Shown in pieces: positions 22,316-33,307 of a stretch of 64,000 nucleotides of DNA (its first letter is position 1; each line of letters opens with the position of its first letter). The notes beneath the pieces are model-generated. The model saw nothing but the letters and a program-made list of their open reading frames with translations, made no database searches and had not been told where the DNA came from. This stretch comes from Hybos culiciformis. Its lineage: Eukaryota > Arthropoda > Insecta > Diptera > Hybotidae. The position numbers and the translations under genes are program-made. Where the stretch lies: positions 106,129,372 to 106,193,371 of the forward strand of contig OZ023274.1 of NCBI GenBank assembly GCA_964007475.1, in the 5' to 3' direction.

Positions 22316-24187
22316 TGTAGAAAAAATATACTCATTTAAAAGAATCTTATTTTCTAGGGATCAGTAATTCTGTTTTTTTTACCAAACGAGAAATAACATA
22401 AAATCAGTAATTTTTTTTGAATTTAGTTTTTTGTTAAAAGTTTAGCTTTTAATCACGTTCTTCATCAAAACTGAAAAAATGGACTATATGTATGTTTTCA
22501 TTAAATGTCCGTCCGTCCATCACTAAAATGCTTGTAACTAATGAACATTTTATTTCTTTGAATGCTAAAATATGCGCGCAATTTTCTTCATTTACATGTA
22601 GAATAAAAGATAAGATTCGGAACCAAGGGCTAAATAATTTTCATATATTCAGTCTTATTTTTGCTCCAAATAAAATGGAGAAAAGGATTATCGAAAAAAT
22701 ATCGCTTCAATATTTACTTTATTCAATCAAGGAAAGACTAATTGAAAAGAAACTTTAATAATTTGATTTAAATCTTAATAAATAAAAATGAAAATTCTCT
22801 GTTCTCTGTTCTCTGTCCTCTGTCCTCAATCACGCCTAAACCGCTGGACCGATTTGGCTGAAATTTTGAACTTAAGTATCATGGGGGCCCGAGATGGTTA
22901 TAGGGTACTAGAAATTTTGATCCGAGGCCCCGGCGGGGGGGCTACCTTAGAAGCCAGTTTTGAAATTTAGGTATATTCCAATAAAAAATAGTGGCGTTGG
23001 ATCCGAAACCCCTATTATTTAAAAAACTGGATGTTGAGAGGCCCCCAACCGTTGTCCCAGTGCTCAATTGGGGGGGCTATACAACAAATTTCGAAATTTT
23101 GAAGTTAAGTAGCATTGGGACTCGAGATGGTTATAGGGTACTAGAAATTTTGATCCGAAGCCCCGACGGGGGGGCTACCTTAGAAGCCGGTTTTGAAATT
23201 TAAGTATATTCCGGAAAAATGTTCTAGCGTTGGACCCGAATTGGTTATTTAGAAGACTGGATGTTGAAAAGTCCCCAACCGTTGTCCCAGGGTTTAATTG
23301 GGGGACTATATAACAAATTTCAAATTTTTTTTAATTTTGAAAATAAGGGACCTAGAGACCCGATTGGTTATATTTTTGATCCGAGGCACCGAGGGGGGGG
23401 CTACCTTAGAAGGCGGTTTTGCAATTTAGGTATATTCCGATAAAATATTATAGCGTTGGACCCGAATCGACTATTTAGAAGACTGAATGTGTTAAGGCAC
23501 CGGGGAAGTGGCTATTTAACAAATTTTGAAGTTCTGTTTTTTTTAGTGCACAAATTCTGGATTGAAGTGTTTTGATATTAATATAAGTTCGGGAATACCG
23601 TGCGAAACCGGGTATTTCGACTAGTATTAAATATTCAAAGAACACTTAAAGCTATACACAGAAAAAATATACTGTAGAAAAAATATACTCATTTAAAAGA
23701 ATCTTATTTTCTAGGGATCAGTAATTCTGTTTTTTTTACCAAACGAGAAATAACATAAAATCAGTAATTTTTTTTGAATTTAGTTTTTTGTTTAGCTGTT
23801 AATCCCGTTCTTCATCAAAACTGAAAAAATGGACTATATGTATGTTTTCATTAAATGTCCGTCCGTCCATCACTAAAATGCTTGTAACTAATGAACATTT
23901 TATTTCTTTGAATGCTAAAATATGCGCCTAATTTTCTTCATTTACATGTAGAATAAAAGATAAGATTCGGAACCAAGGGCTAAATAATTTTCATATATTC
24001 AGTCTTATTTTTGCTCCAAATAAAATGGAGAAAAGGATTATCGAAAAAATATCGCTTCAATATTTTCTTTATTCAATCAAGAAAAATCATCTGGAAAGAC
24101 TAATTGAAAAGAAACTTTAATAATTTGTTATAGTCTTATTGATTTAAATATTAAATATTTAAAGAACACATAAAGCTATACACAGAG
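22316..24187. repeat. Tandem duplication of a ~510-bp unit, first copy split by a Helitron
   Basis: Copy 1 is 22316-22772 plus 23625-23672 and copy 2 is 23673 to about 24187. Both start TGTAGAAAAAATATACTC, share GTCCGTCCGTCCATCACT, and end AAAGCTATACACAG. They differ by a few substitutions and small indels. An 88-residue open frame in copy 1 (22492-22758) is broken by a stop in copy 2 and is not taken as a gene. Confidence 0.85.
22773..23624 (+). mobile_element. Non-autonomous Helitron, exact ends
   Basis: 852 bp beginning 5'-TC and ending CTAG-3', inserted between A and T without target duplication, as is usual for Helitrons. The empty site is visible in copy 2 of the host duplication: GATTTAAA joins directly to TATTAAAT. 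A hairpin (CGAAA at 23603-23607 pairing with TTTCG at 23615-23619, loop CCGGGTA) precedes the end by two bases. The interior has about three 233-237-bp direct repeats (GAGATGGTTATAGGGTACTA in the first two). No Rep/helicase coding is present; open frames at 22788-23443 come from the repeats. Confidence 0.85.
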
Positions 24188-24744
24188 TGAGTTAACGACA
24201 ATTGAATCTTGATAGAACTGTTTGTATAATGTAATCATTTTAAATATAACAATGGGGAAAAATATCATATATAAATGTAAGTTGCAATGATATTTATAGA
24301 AACGAATGAATAACGTATTTATTTTACACCTCCAACCGAAAGCCTTCTGTTTTTTTTTTCGAAACCCTGTTTAATCTAACATCAATAATGAAGCAGTAAG
24401 AAGAGTGAACAATGGTATTTTCACGAATGAAGACGACCAGAAACAATGCGTTTTAAAAACGGATTTGGTTTGAGATTGACTACTTTAAGTTAGATTGTGG
24501 TGGAAACACAGAATCATTAGGTCTTTGATTATAAACATCTTGAAGTACTTCGATATTATTTAATCGCAGATAATTAAATTTAATTTAAATTTAACAATCA
24601 AATTAACAATTCAAATTATTTATTTTCTTTTTGATAAGATTGTACGTATTATATTCTGCGTCAATTACTTTTGATATAAAAACACTAGGTTGATAAGACT
24701 TAAATTTAGTTCTTTCTAAATATTGTTACAATAAAAGTACGAAA
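24188..24744. other. Upstream region of the G12-type gene
   Basis: AT-rich and non-coding. It contains the core promoter listed separately. No other element was recognised. Confidence 0.5.
24675..24712 (+). promoter_or_regulatory. TATA box and initiator of the G12-type gene
   Basis: TATAAAA at 24675-24681 lies 33 bp before the A of an initiator-like TTAGTTC (24706-24712). This leaves a 5' UTR of about 37 bases before ATG 24745. The spacing is typical of strongly transcribed TATA-dependent insect genes. Confidence 0.6.
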
Positions 24745-25432
24745 ATGAAGTTAACAATTTTAGCTGTTTTGGCACTTCTGTCTATTTCTACAGCACGAGG
24801 AAACTTACAAAGCGATTTAAATGATTTCAAAGATTTTATTCCTAAAACTAAATTAGTTGCTATTGTTGCCAAACATATGATTTTTGATAAAGAATTTAGA
24901 AATTTCAAAAATTTTTTGTCTTCTAATGAAATTCACCCGATTTGGGATCAAATTATCATTAATGAAAAATTTCATAACGTAGTTGAATATGCAAGAAAGT
25001 CTGGACTTGATATTGTTAAAATTTTGAATAAAATAGCTGCTGATTTAAATTCAAAAAAATATGAAAGTGTAGTTGTACCGGACAGTGCAAATTTAATTCA
25101 GTCTCGCACTGTGAAATCATTCATTGAAGATGTGATTGGTGCTTTTCCGAAATCTAAAATATCTGACTTGATGAAACAAAAACTGCAAACTAGTCCAGAA
25201 TTTAGACAGTTTGTGGAAACGTTGTCATCAAATGAGTTTCATCAATTGGTTAACGAAATGAAAGTAAGTACTTTATAGCACAAAAACATTCTTTAATAAT
25301 TTTAGTAAACAATTGATTTATTTACAGTCTGATCCAAAATTAGCTGAACCATTTGGAGTGCTAGCAAGTAAAGGACTCAAAATAGAACAAGTCATTAATG
25401 TTGGATTTGATATTTTAAGCTGGGCGCACTAA
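24745..25432 (+). CDS. Insect allergen-related repeat (G12-type) secreted protein
   Basis: Two exons, 24745-25263 and 25328-25432, joined by a phase-0 intron (GTAAGT...TTTACAG), give 207 residues. A signal peptide (MKLTILAVLALLSISTARG) is followed by one insect-allergen-related domain over about residues 20-205: repeated amphipathic helices such as LNDFKDFIPKTKLVAIVAK, DKEFRNFKNFLSS, and the related second half TSPEFRQFVETLSSNEFHQL, then DPKLAEPFGVLASKGL. This family includes midgut microvillar proteins, cockroach Bla g 1-type allergens and lepidopteran nitrile-specifier proteins, and is usually expressed in gut after feeding. The single domain and short 5' UTR with a TATA box fit that role. 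A polyadenylation-like ATTAAA lies near 25497. The substrate cannot be told from sequence. Confidence 0.9.
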
Positions 25433-26249
25433 CAGTCTATTGATTAAATTGTACTTTTTTATTTATATTTTATATTATTGAATAATGAATTCACGTATTA
25501 AAAAAATCTAATTTTTATATTTACTCGTTTCTTATAATTGCTTGTAAGTCCACAATGTAGTTCAAATCGTTTAGTGATCAATGCATGTTAATGCACAAAA
25601 CTAACATTAACTAAAGTTGCATTACATTTTTTTTCATAGACTAAAAACAATTCTAATAAGATTTCATCACAATCATTATTATTCTTTATCAAGTAAGTTT
25701 ATTCTGAATGTAAAAAACGTTTAAGATATTTGAGGCGATTCTAAAAAATTAAAAATTTTTGGTATAATTATATTTATATGAGCCATCGTATTTTCCACCA
25801 TCACCTAAAGAATTTTCGCGTGTTCATACCAGGCTGCAAGAACTACATCTCTCTCGTAACCTATATACGACTACGCATTAGAAAGCATTAGAAATGTAAT
25901 GTTTTCATTGTACTATAAATCTTGGATAACTTCACATCAATCTGTTTTTATTTTTACATTGCACATATAAACGACAGCAAATAGAATATGATATTATTAC
26001 TTATAGCTTTTGGATCTCCAATTTAAAAAATGTTGGTTGGTATAAACTATAAAGTCCATCATTACACGAAAAATTAAGTTAAATTTTTTGTTTTTACATA
26101 GCACATTTACACGACAGCAAATTGGACATTATTAATTAACTTTTAGATCTCCCATTTAAAATAAAATGTCTTTTAGTAGTTAAGAATAAAGTCCATCATT
26201 ACATTGTGAAAAATCATGTTAAATTTTTTTAAATGACGATGACTAGCGC
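25433..26249. repeat. 3' flank of the G12-type gene and dispersed repeat, copy 2 (left part)
   Basis: From about 25815 the sequence repeats the family seen at 15040-15480 (GGCTGCAAGAACTACA, TCCATCATTACA). Here it carries an internal direct duplication of about 130 bp (about 25960-26095 and 26095-26230). It continues at 27125 beyond the hAT insertion. Confidence 0.6.
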
Positions 26250-27116
26250 CAGAGCCGTATCTAGAGTTTGCGCCGCCTATGGCAAAACATTTAAAATGGC
26301 GCCTAATATCTCACTATTATCATACAAAAAATTAACTTCCAATTTTTAATTTTGATCTATTTAAATGTTATTATACGAAAAAAAGATAACATACATTCTT
26401 TATTAATTCAACATAACTATTCAATTTGAAATTAATACATTTGTTGATTTTTAACAAATGCAATAATTTCAACAAATTCAATGCTTAGAAATTTTATTAT
26501 TTTAATTTAATTTTTCTTGCTTCAATGTTTGCAAGTTCGTTGATTATTCCATCAAAATTTGCTTCTTCAAACATTTCAAATATCATATCCGATTGACAAT
26601 ATAGCTAATCCACTTAAGGGATCTTGTATCATTGTTGAAGGCATGTAATTTTTAATGAGCTTAAGTTTGCTAAAACTCCTCTCTTCACTAGCCAGCCACA
26701 GTTACTGGAAGTGTAAGTAAAATTCGTAAAGCAACATAAATATTTGGAAATGTTTCACACAAATCAAGTGCAACAATTTTCTTAAAATTTCAAAATGATG
26801 TAAAGATTTTAAATTTTTAAACAGCTCCGCACTTTGAAATTTAAAGCATTCGATTTCATTCAGCATCTCACCTGAATCTAATTCTGAGTACTCCAAACAA
26901 AGATCTTATACTGCTTTATTTAATTCCATAATGGATCTAGACATTAACTTTTCTCCCGACAAAAATTCAATAATTTTCAAATAATTTAGCAAATTAACAA
27001 AAATTAATTTGAAGAAAATTACGTAAATTTACTAGAATTTTGAAATTTTATATAAAGCCTTTTTAATCAGGTGCTATGGCCGGGGCCATGTTTGCCATAC
27101 CCTAGTTACGGCTCTG
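26250..27116 (-). mobile_element. hAT transposon with perfect 8-bp TSD
   Basis: The left end CAGAGCCGTATCTAG matches the inverted right end CAGAGCCGTAACTAG at 14 of 15 positions. ACTAGCGC is duplicated exactly at 26242-26249 and 27117-27124. The related repeat at about 15418-15480 gives the uninterrupted sequence. The 867-bp element keeps only the 3' part of a transposase gene on the minus strand. Confidence 0.9.
26585..26896 (-). pseudogene. hAT transposase C-terminal remnant (ZMYM/DUF4371 type)
   Basis: The minus strand encodes YSELDSGEMLNEIECFKFQS in one frame, then after frameshifts ASEERSFSKLKLIKNYMPST and QDPLSGLAILSI. This is the hAT dimerisation signature (ERSFS...L...LSGLAILSI). Stops and shifts make it non-functional. 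Confidence 0.75.
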
Positions 27117-27124
27117 ACTAGCGC

Positions 27125-28125
27125 GAGAAATGGACCAAATTGCAGGCTTTTTTTTTAATTTTCTATTTGTTCTAAATTCAAAGAATAACATACTCTATTT
27201 TGATCATTAATTAATTTCTAATCAAATCAGCACCTTATGGTCATTTTTTTTAAATTCGCATAATATTAAAATGTATGTATGTAATATCTATTATGAAATC
27301 GGAGTCAGTGAAGTAAGTCGTGCAAAAAATCAAATAATATAAGCACGTTTTCCTTATTTTATTTTATTTCAAATAATAATAACAACAAAAATCAATCTTA
27401 AGTTAGTTTTATACTACATATTTCATATCATTGTATAGGGTGCTTTAAAAATTATTATAATATTCTTCATTAAGTAAATTTTTAATAGAAAAGTGATAAT
27501 ATATTTTAAACTGACATTTTATATCAAATAACTTAACATTATTGTTCATCAAATCATCAAACTTATTGAACTCAACATGAAAATGATAATGGTTAATCAT
27601 TATAATCAAACTAAAAGATTTGACGATTATGAAACCATATATAACTGAAGTTAATAGGTATACATTTTTTTTAAAGAAAGTATACATTTTTTTTAGAAAA
27701 GAAACTGTAGGCCCCATATTTCAATTCCAATACTTTTTATCAAAATAATATATGATTATATTTTAATTTTATCTGAAGAAAAATAAAAACTTATTTCAAG
27801 TAACAATCTTACGAATCCATGTATTGTATGTATGTATGAAAAAAATATCATAAGGGAGAATTTGACCCATTAAATGAAGCATAAAAATTCCACATACTGT
27901 AAATATGTACATATAAATGTATATTATTTACCATTGTACACAATATACATAACTATAAAAATCTGAACAACACAAATCACAAATAGAAAAAAATAATTTA
28001 ACGCCAAACTGTAAAAAAATCTATAAACCTTCAATGAGGCACGTTCTCTTATGAATAACTACATATTTTACATTCAAATTATTACTTTTTAACTTGTATA
28101 TCATAATGTTCAGGCTTCATCTATT

Positions 28126-28167
<42 letters not shown>

Positions 28168-30144
28168 AAGATAATGAAAAGAAGATCAACTTATTTCAGT
28201 TTCGCCTTCCTTTGGGGCTTTATCAAAGCTTTATTATTTTGTAGTGTCAAACATTAAGTACAGTCTAATTATTACTAAAATTATTATACATCAAACGTTG
28301 CAATAAATTTTTGCTTTAAATTTGATATAGAATATAGAACAAAACTATTAAGTGCCCTTTTGCATTCATTTGAAATTTATTATATGTTACACAAACTCTG
28401 AGTTGATGATATCCACGGTAGTACCAAATATTCACAGAAACGTCTCAACCGAAATATTACTGCACAGGTAAAAATTCCCAGTACATTCTGTACACCTACA
28501 CCATCAGAAGAGATTATAAGGTAAAAAAGTTTTATTTATCATTTAATAAAGAAATTTTATATAAAGTTGGCCGAAAAATTAAAATAATTCATGAATTGAA
28601 AGAACATTAGAATGAAGGCAGGTTATGAGAGAAACTATTTAATTAAATAGAAATAGGTGTTATGTTGTGGAAGGATTATAATAGAATTCTTCAGATTATT
28701 TTTATTACCAAATGTGAGCTATTAAAAAACATAAAATAAATAACGTTTGCTTTGCGAATCAATAATCATAAAATTCATTAACAACTATATTTTTATTTAT
28801 ACATATAATAATGTGTATATTCTCAACGAAACAAAATTTGATTTCGGGTCGCCCAGTATCTCTTTAAACAGTCCTTTGTTTTATTGATAATTTTTTTATA
28901 TTAGTAGCATTTTTAATTTCTACAATTTAACATTCAAAAAATTTTGTTAAGAGACAACTTATGAAAACGGCATAATGCCTTAAGCACATCTAATACCGCA
29001 AAGCAATTTTGAGATACCGTAAAAACCGATTTTCTGCGTTATTTCTTATTTATTTTAAATAAAAATTATGAAAAACGAAAGATTTTATTGATTTTTTCTA
29101 AAAAGAATTTCTTAAAATTATTTCATAATTAAATAGAAAACTGAATTTATTTTTTTTTTGCTCCAGAAAGAATTGACTACGTCACAAAATAATTTTTTTG
29201 TTTCTTTTTCACAGCGTTTCTTTTGCATCGAAATTTGGTTTTGCTGCATTTTTCTGTCACAATCATATTATAAAAAAAAACAAAAGCAGTTGTTTGCAGT
29301 TGATTTTTTTGCTTTCAGGTAAAATTAGCTGTGAACAGTTTTCCGGAACATTCCTTCAAAAATTGCTTTGCGGTATTAGCTGTGCTCAAGGCATAAAGGT
29401 TAAAAATAAAATAAAAACTGAATTTTATAAATGTTTGTCATTAAGTATTTATGTATATTAAGGATAATCGTTGGAATCGTTTTCATTTAACGGTTAAATT
29501 TATTAAACTTCGAAATTTACTATTTTCTGCATTTTGTTTATTATTGTACATTGATGTTAATCCATTGTTTGTAGGAAATATCTTGATAAAATTAAAAGCA
29601 GTACACTCTACACATGAATTAAGTTTAAGAAGAATAATTAAATTAAAAACAAAGGGTTGATATTTTTTCCTTTTTTGCTTCTAACGTACTTTAATATACT
29701 TATGTATTTTATGTACAATATACATAAATATCTTTTTGAAATCATAATGATGATTTTCGATCCTATAAAAACAAGATTAAAAGACAAAATGTGTTAATTT
29801 TTTGTTTTGTTTTACATCGTCAATAACATTACCTACGTTAGATATGTGTAATTGAGATTAAGGTCATTAATTTTTTTTCCTCCCTGTGAATTAGAGGCAT
29901 TAAGAATATATTTTATATTACGTTCTGTTGTTTTATTTGATTATAATTGAAATAAATAAATTAATGAACATAAAAAAAGATTTTTTTTATAATGCTCTAA
30001 AAAGCTTAAAACGGAACAAATTCAAAATTATGCAGATCTCCATGATATTGACAAGTTAAAAGAAAAATACCCAGTCACAAACTCATTACAATACACTTTT
30101 AAATAAAACAAAATCAACGAGGACAAAAAATTTTCGTCAACTAT
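27125..30144. other. AT-rich intergenic region
   Basis: Holds the end of dispersed repeat copy 2 (to about 27165), an (AT)n microsatellite at 28131-28164, and otherwise unremarkable AT-rich sequence. A 40-codon open stretch at 28404-28520 with GT sites is discussed among the rejected items. No gene is called. Confidence 0.5.
28131..28164. repeat. (AT)n microsatellite
   Basis: 17 uninterrupted AT dinucleotides. Confidence 0.95.
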
Positions 30145-30330
30145 CTTCTGCAATCAACACTCAACCCCATCCACCGCTTCGCCGATGACAGTAACTTGGT
30201 AGCATGCTACGATTTTATTAATAGGAAATCCGCATCTTCGAATGCTGTTACTACTAAACGTAATTTCCTGCAAAGTAGCATAAATCACGACCTTTCCAAA
30301 ATTTCACAAGCAGTCTCCTAAGATTTTAAT
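30145..30330 (+). pseudogene. Non-LTR retrotransposon (LINE) reverse-transcriptase fragment
   Basis: The frame reads LLQSTLNPIHRFADDSNLVA and continues to INHDLSKI before stops. FADD is the catalytic motif of reverse transcriptase, here with the context IHRFADDSNL and a downstream N-x-DL-x-KI segment typical of jockey/CR1-like LINEs. Only about 55 codons survive. Confidence 0.7.
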
Positions 30331-30997
30331 TCTTAAGCAATTATTTTCCGACAAGAATTATAATTGGGTAGTTCCACGGAAACTGGCCGATTCGATGTTA
30401 CCACACTTTTTTGGGCAAACTGTATAAATATTAAAAATTTTAATCTTTAAAATACTTAATATGAATTATTACCATTTAGGACAAATAAAAAAAAAATGTA
30501 AATATTTACTGTTATTAGCAAAAATAGCAGCATAAAGAATGATTTTGTCATTACCGTGGCTGTTACTAAGTATTTTTTTCGTATTCAAAACTAAAATTCG
30601 TTATTTTAATGTTCATTAAATTTTATTTAGATTTCTCTGTTTTTTTTTCTTTTAATTTAATTGATTAAAAATTTTAAATATTTCGAAATTTTTGCAATAA
30701 ATTAAGGAAAAACTGTTTTTTTTGTCAATACCGTGGTGTCATTCCCGTGGTTGGTTTGGTTACACGGGAATGACTTTTCGGTACAAATTCTTTGAAAAAT
30801 CGAAAAATTCGAAAAATGCGGTGTTCCCTTTGAGAATAAGTTCGAAATTATCTGAAGCATCTAACAAATACTGATTTAAGTCTCAAAATTATTTTTTTTT
30901 TTTTACTTTTTTTATTTTCCGCCTGTTTCCGAGGAACTACCCAATTATATTTATCATGAGTATAAGTTTTTATTAATTAATTTTTTTAAACTATTAC
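30331..30997. other. AT-rich intergenic sequence
   Basis: GTAGTTCCACGGAAACTGGC near 30370 and the inverse-like CCGAGGAACTACCCAATTAT near 30930 are inverted partners (AATTGGGTAGTTCC), possibly the ends of a decayed element of about 600 bp. No gene. Confidence 0.4.
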
Positions 30998-31338
30998 ATG
31001 AGCTAATTGATCAAATCTGCCAAACAATTCGTTCAGTAATCGCACCAATTCTTGAGCACCACACTGAGATGCTAGCACAGTGAATCCAACAATATCAGCA
31101 AATAAAATTCTGACATTTTCATGCTTGTGTATTTAAATACGATGAAATTGACCTGCTACTGGTGAAAAAATATAATTTTTCATTTCCATTGCAACATGCT
31201 GCGGAAGAACCGACAGTAAAAGTCGATCTAGCTTTTCATTTTCATCTTGAATTTCCAAACGTGATGCGATACAGTTACGTGTGTCCAAAAATGCTCACCT
31301 TGAGCCCGTTCCATCAAAATATTAACAACAACACCAGA
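30998..31338 (-). pseudogene. Adenylyl cyclase (rutabaga-like) fragment, disrupted
   Basis: The minus-strand translation follows the first cytoplasmic region of a type I (rutabaga-class) adenylyl cyclase: SGVVVNILMERAQ, a 1-base frameshift, FLDTRNCIASRLEIQDENEK, LLLSVLPQHVAMEMKN, SPVAGQFHRI, an in-frame TAA at 31135-31133 where the family has Tyr, then [20 protein letters not shown] and [26 protein letters not shown] holds the metal-binding Asp of the C1a catalytic domain. Similarity stops at 30998, exactly before a GTAATA donor-like sequence, so an exon copy with some intron rather than a spliced retrocopy is possible. The stop and the frameshift argue against function. A plus-strand open frame over the same bases is its shadow. 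Confidence 0.85.
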
Positions 31339-32516
31339 AAAAAAAATAATGCGGTATTAATTTGTTATAGAAAAAAAAAATAGTCTTAATTAAAAAATTT
31401 ATAGTCTTAAAGGTATCAGAACCCTTTCTTTTTTTGATAATGTTTTTAAATAAATTTTTATCAGCGAAATATATAGGACAACATTATTTTTCACATCATA
31501 ACGAAATTTGATGAAATCTGTACTTGTTTAATATACATTTTAGAAATTAAAACATTTGTTGAGCAGAATATTTAAGTTAGTAGAATAAAATCTGACGATG
31601 AATTCAATTCACAGCCGATAGACACTTTTTAAATTATATGAACTTTTTCTCAATGAGGTACTAAATGAAATTGAGGCAGTACTATATTGAGCAAAAAAAA
31701 AATTTATTTTACTTTTTTTTTTGCTGTTTTGATATCATTCAAATCTATGCTCTTAGTTATAAAATTGGTTATGGCACAACTCTTAATGCTTTTATTTTTG
31801 TTATTATTTTAATAAAACTTTAGAAGTGCCGGTTCCTCTTAAATGTTTCTAAGCTTAAGGAATAGGACGAGTTCTGTACGTATCTGGGTATACAAAAAAA
31901 AAAAAAAAATTATTCCCTGGAAAGTTTATTTTTTACTTGAAAAATTTTATGTTGCTAACAAATCAAATAATAAAATAAACACATAATTTTTATTTTTAGT
32001 TTTCATCAGTGGCGCCTATTTTTGTATTTACAAACATGTCATCAAATATGTGTAGATACATACATATGTATTTAGCTTCTTATATGTACGTAAAAGTATG
32101 TCTTTTAAAATAAGGAAGTATTCCCCTTATACATCCCAGCTTTAATTGTATATTAAAAGAAAAATTTAAACTAAAATTTTTCTAAAAAAAGAAAAACAAA
32201 AAGAAGTATCTGTATAACTTATAATGATTTCAGAATCTAAAAATTGTATTGCCCTTTTACAAAATTTTTCTTAGCTCTTTTACTACAAAAAAAAGGTGTT
32301 AAGAGATTAGAACTATTACAAGTTGCGGTGTTTTACGATAAAGAGACATAAAATAATTTAAATTTATTTCATGTGGCTTCCATGTCTCTTTACATTAAGA
32401 CACGGCACCCGATTATAATAAAATCACTTTGCATAATTTTTGTGAGAAAAAATATATCATTGCTTATAATATATAATGGTGTATAATTTTTGTGGGAAAA
32501 AATATATCATTACTTG
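31339..32516. other. AT-rich intergenic sequence
   Basis: Contains a small hairpin (AAAGAGACAT with ATGTCTCTTT, about 32341-32393) and a direct repeat of TATAATTTTTGTG with AAAAAATATATCATT at about 32437-32511. No gene was seen. Confidence 0.5.
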
Positions 32517-32524
32517 TTTGAAAG

Positions 32525-33299
32525 GGCACTCCGAAATAATTCATACGGACATAATTTATACGAGAAAAACGACATTATTCATACGATAAATAATGTCGTT
32601 TTAAATGCGACAGTATTTATCCGAAAAAAACCGACATTATTCATACGATAAATAATGTCGTTTTATTTTCGTATAAATAATGTCGCTTTTAAAACGACAT
32701 TATTTATCGTATGAACAATGTCGTTTTTTTATCGTATGAATAATGTCATTTTTAAAACGACACTATTTATCGTATGTGAGTAAAAAAAAAATATTTGTGA
32801 GGTACACACGGGAAGGGGGGGGGGTCAGCAGGGCGGCGGGCGGGCGGTTGGTCCCCCCTTTCCCGTGTGTACCTCACAATATCTCCGATAAAATTTTGTG
32901 AGGTAAACAAAACGGGAAGGGGGGGCAGCAGGGCGGCGGGCGGGCGGTTGGTCAGTGGGATTTGCGGGACCTACATTTTCTACGGCCAACATTCGTTTTT
33001 ACTCACATACGATAAATAGTGTCGTTTTAAAAATGACATTATTCATACGATCAAAAAACGACTTTATTCATGTAGAAATAATGTTGTTTAGAAGCGACAT
33101 TATTTATACGAAAAAAAAACGACTTTATTTATATGATAAATAATGTCGTTTTAAAAGCGAAATTATTTATACGAAAAAAAACGACTTTATTCATATATAA
33201 ATTATGACGTGCCTGAAAGCGACATAATTCATTTGTATGGTAGGAATAAAGTCGTTTTTTTGTATAAATTATGTCCGTATGAATTATTTCGGGACCCCG
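32525..33299. mobile_element. Fold-back MITE with perfect 8-bp TSD and GC-rich core
   Basis: TTTGAAAG is duplicated exactly at 32517-32524 and 33300-33307. The terminal inverted repeats contain CCGAAATAATTCATACGGAC (32531-32550; inverse 33273-33292). Inside, a CGACATTATTTAT/ATAAATAATGTCG motif recurs about a dozen times in both orientations, so each arm folds on itself as well as on the other. The centre (32799-32965) is strongly GC-rich. It has no coding capacity. The 8-bp TSD points to hAT-type mobilisation. Confidence 0.8.
32799..32965. repeat. GC-rich core: duplicated GGCGGGCGGGCGG blocks
   Basis: Two direct copies of a block reading TGTGAGGTA, ACGGGAAGGGGG, CAGCAGGGCGGCGGGCGGGC and GGTTGGTC (starting about 32799 and 32894). 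Between them lies an inverted partner of the first start (CCCTTTCCCGTGTGTACCTC). The G-runs could form G-quadruplexes. The composition is wholly unlike the host DNA. Confidence 0.8.
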
Positions 33300-33307
33300 T
33301 TTGAAAG

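Noticed and set aside
22492..22758. 88-residue open frame in the tandem duplication
   Set aside because: Copy 2 of the duplicated unit has a stop in the same frame, and the sequence looks like repeat DNA.
22788..23443. Three successive 60-70-residue similar frames
   Set aside because: They are translations of the Helitron's internal tandem repeats rather than protein domains.
28404..28520. 40-codon open stretch with possible donor sites (GTAAAA)
   Set aside because: Composition is protein-like, but the opposite strand is open too, no convincing acceptor was found and no family was recognised.
31162..31383. 73-residue plus-strand frame
   Set aside because: It is the antisense of the adenylyl cyclase fragment.
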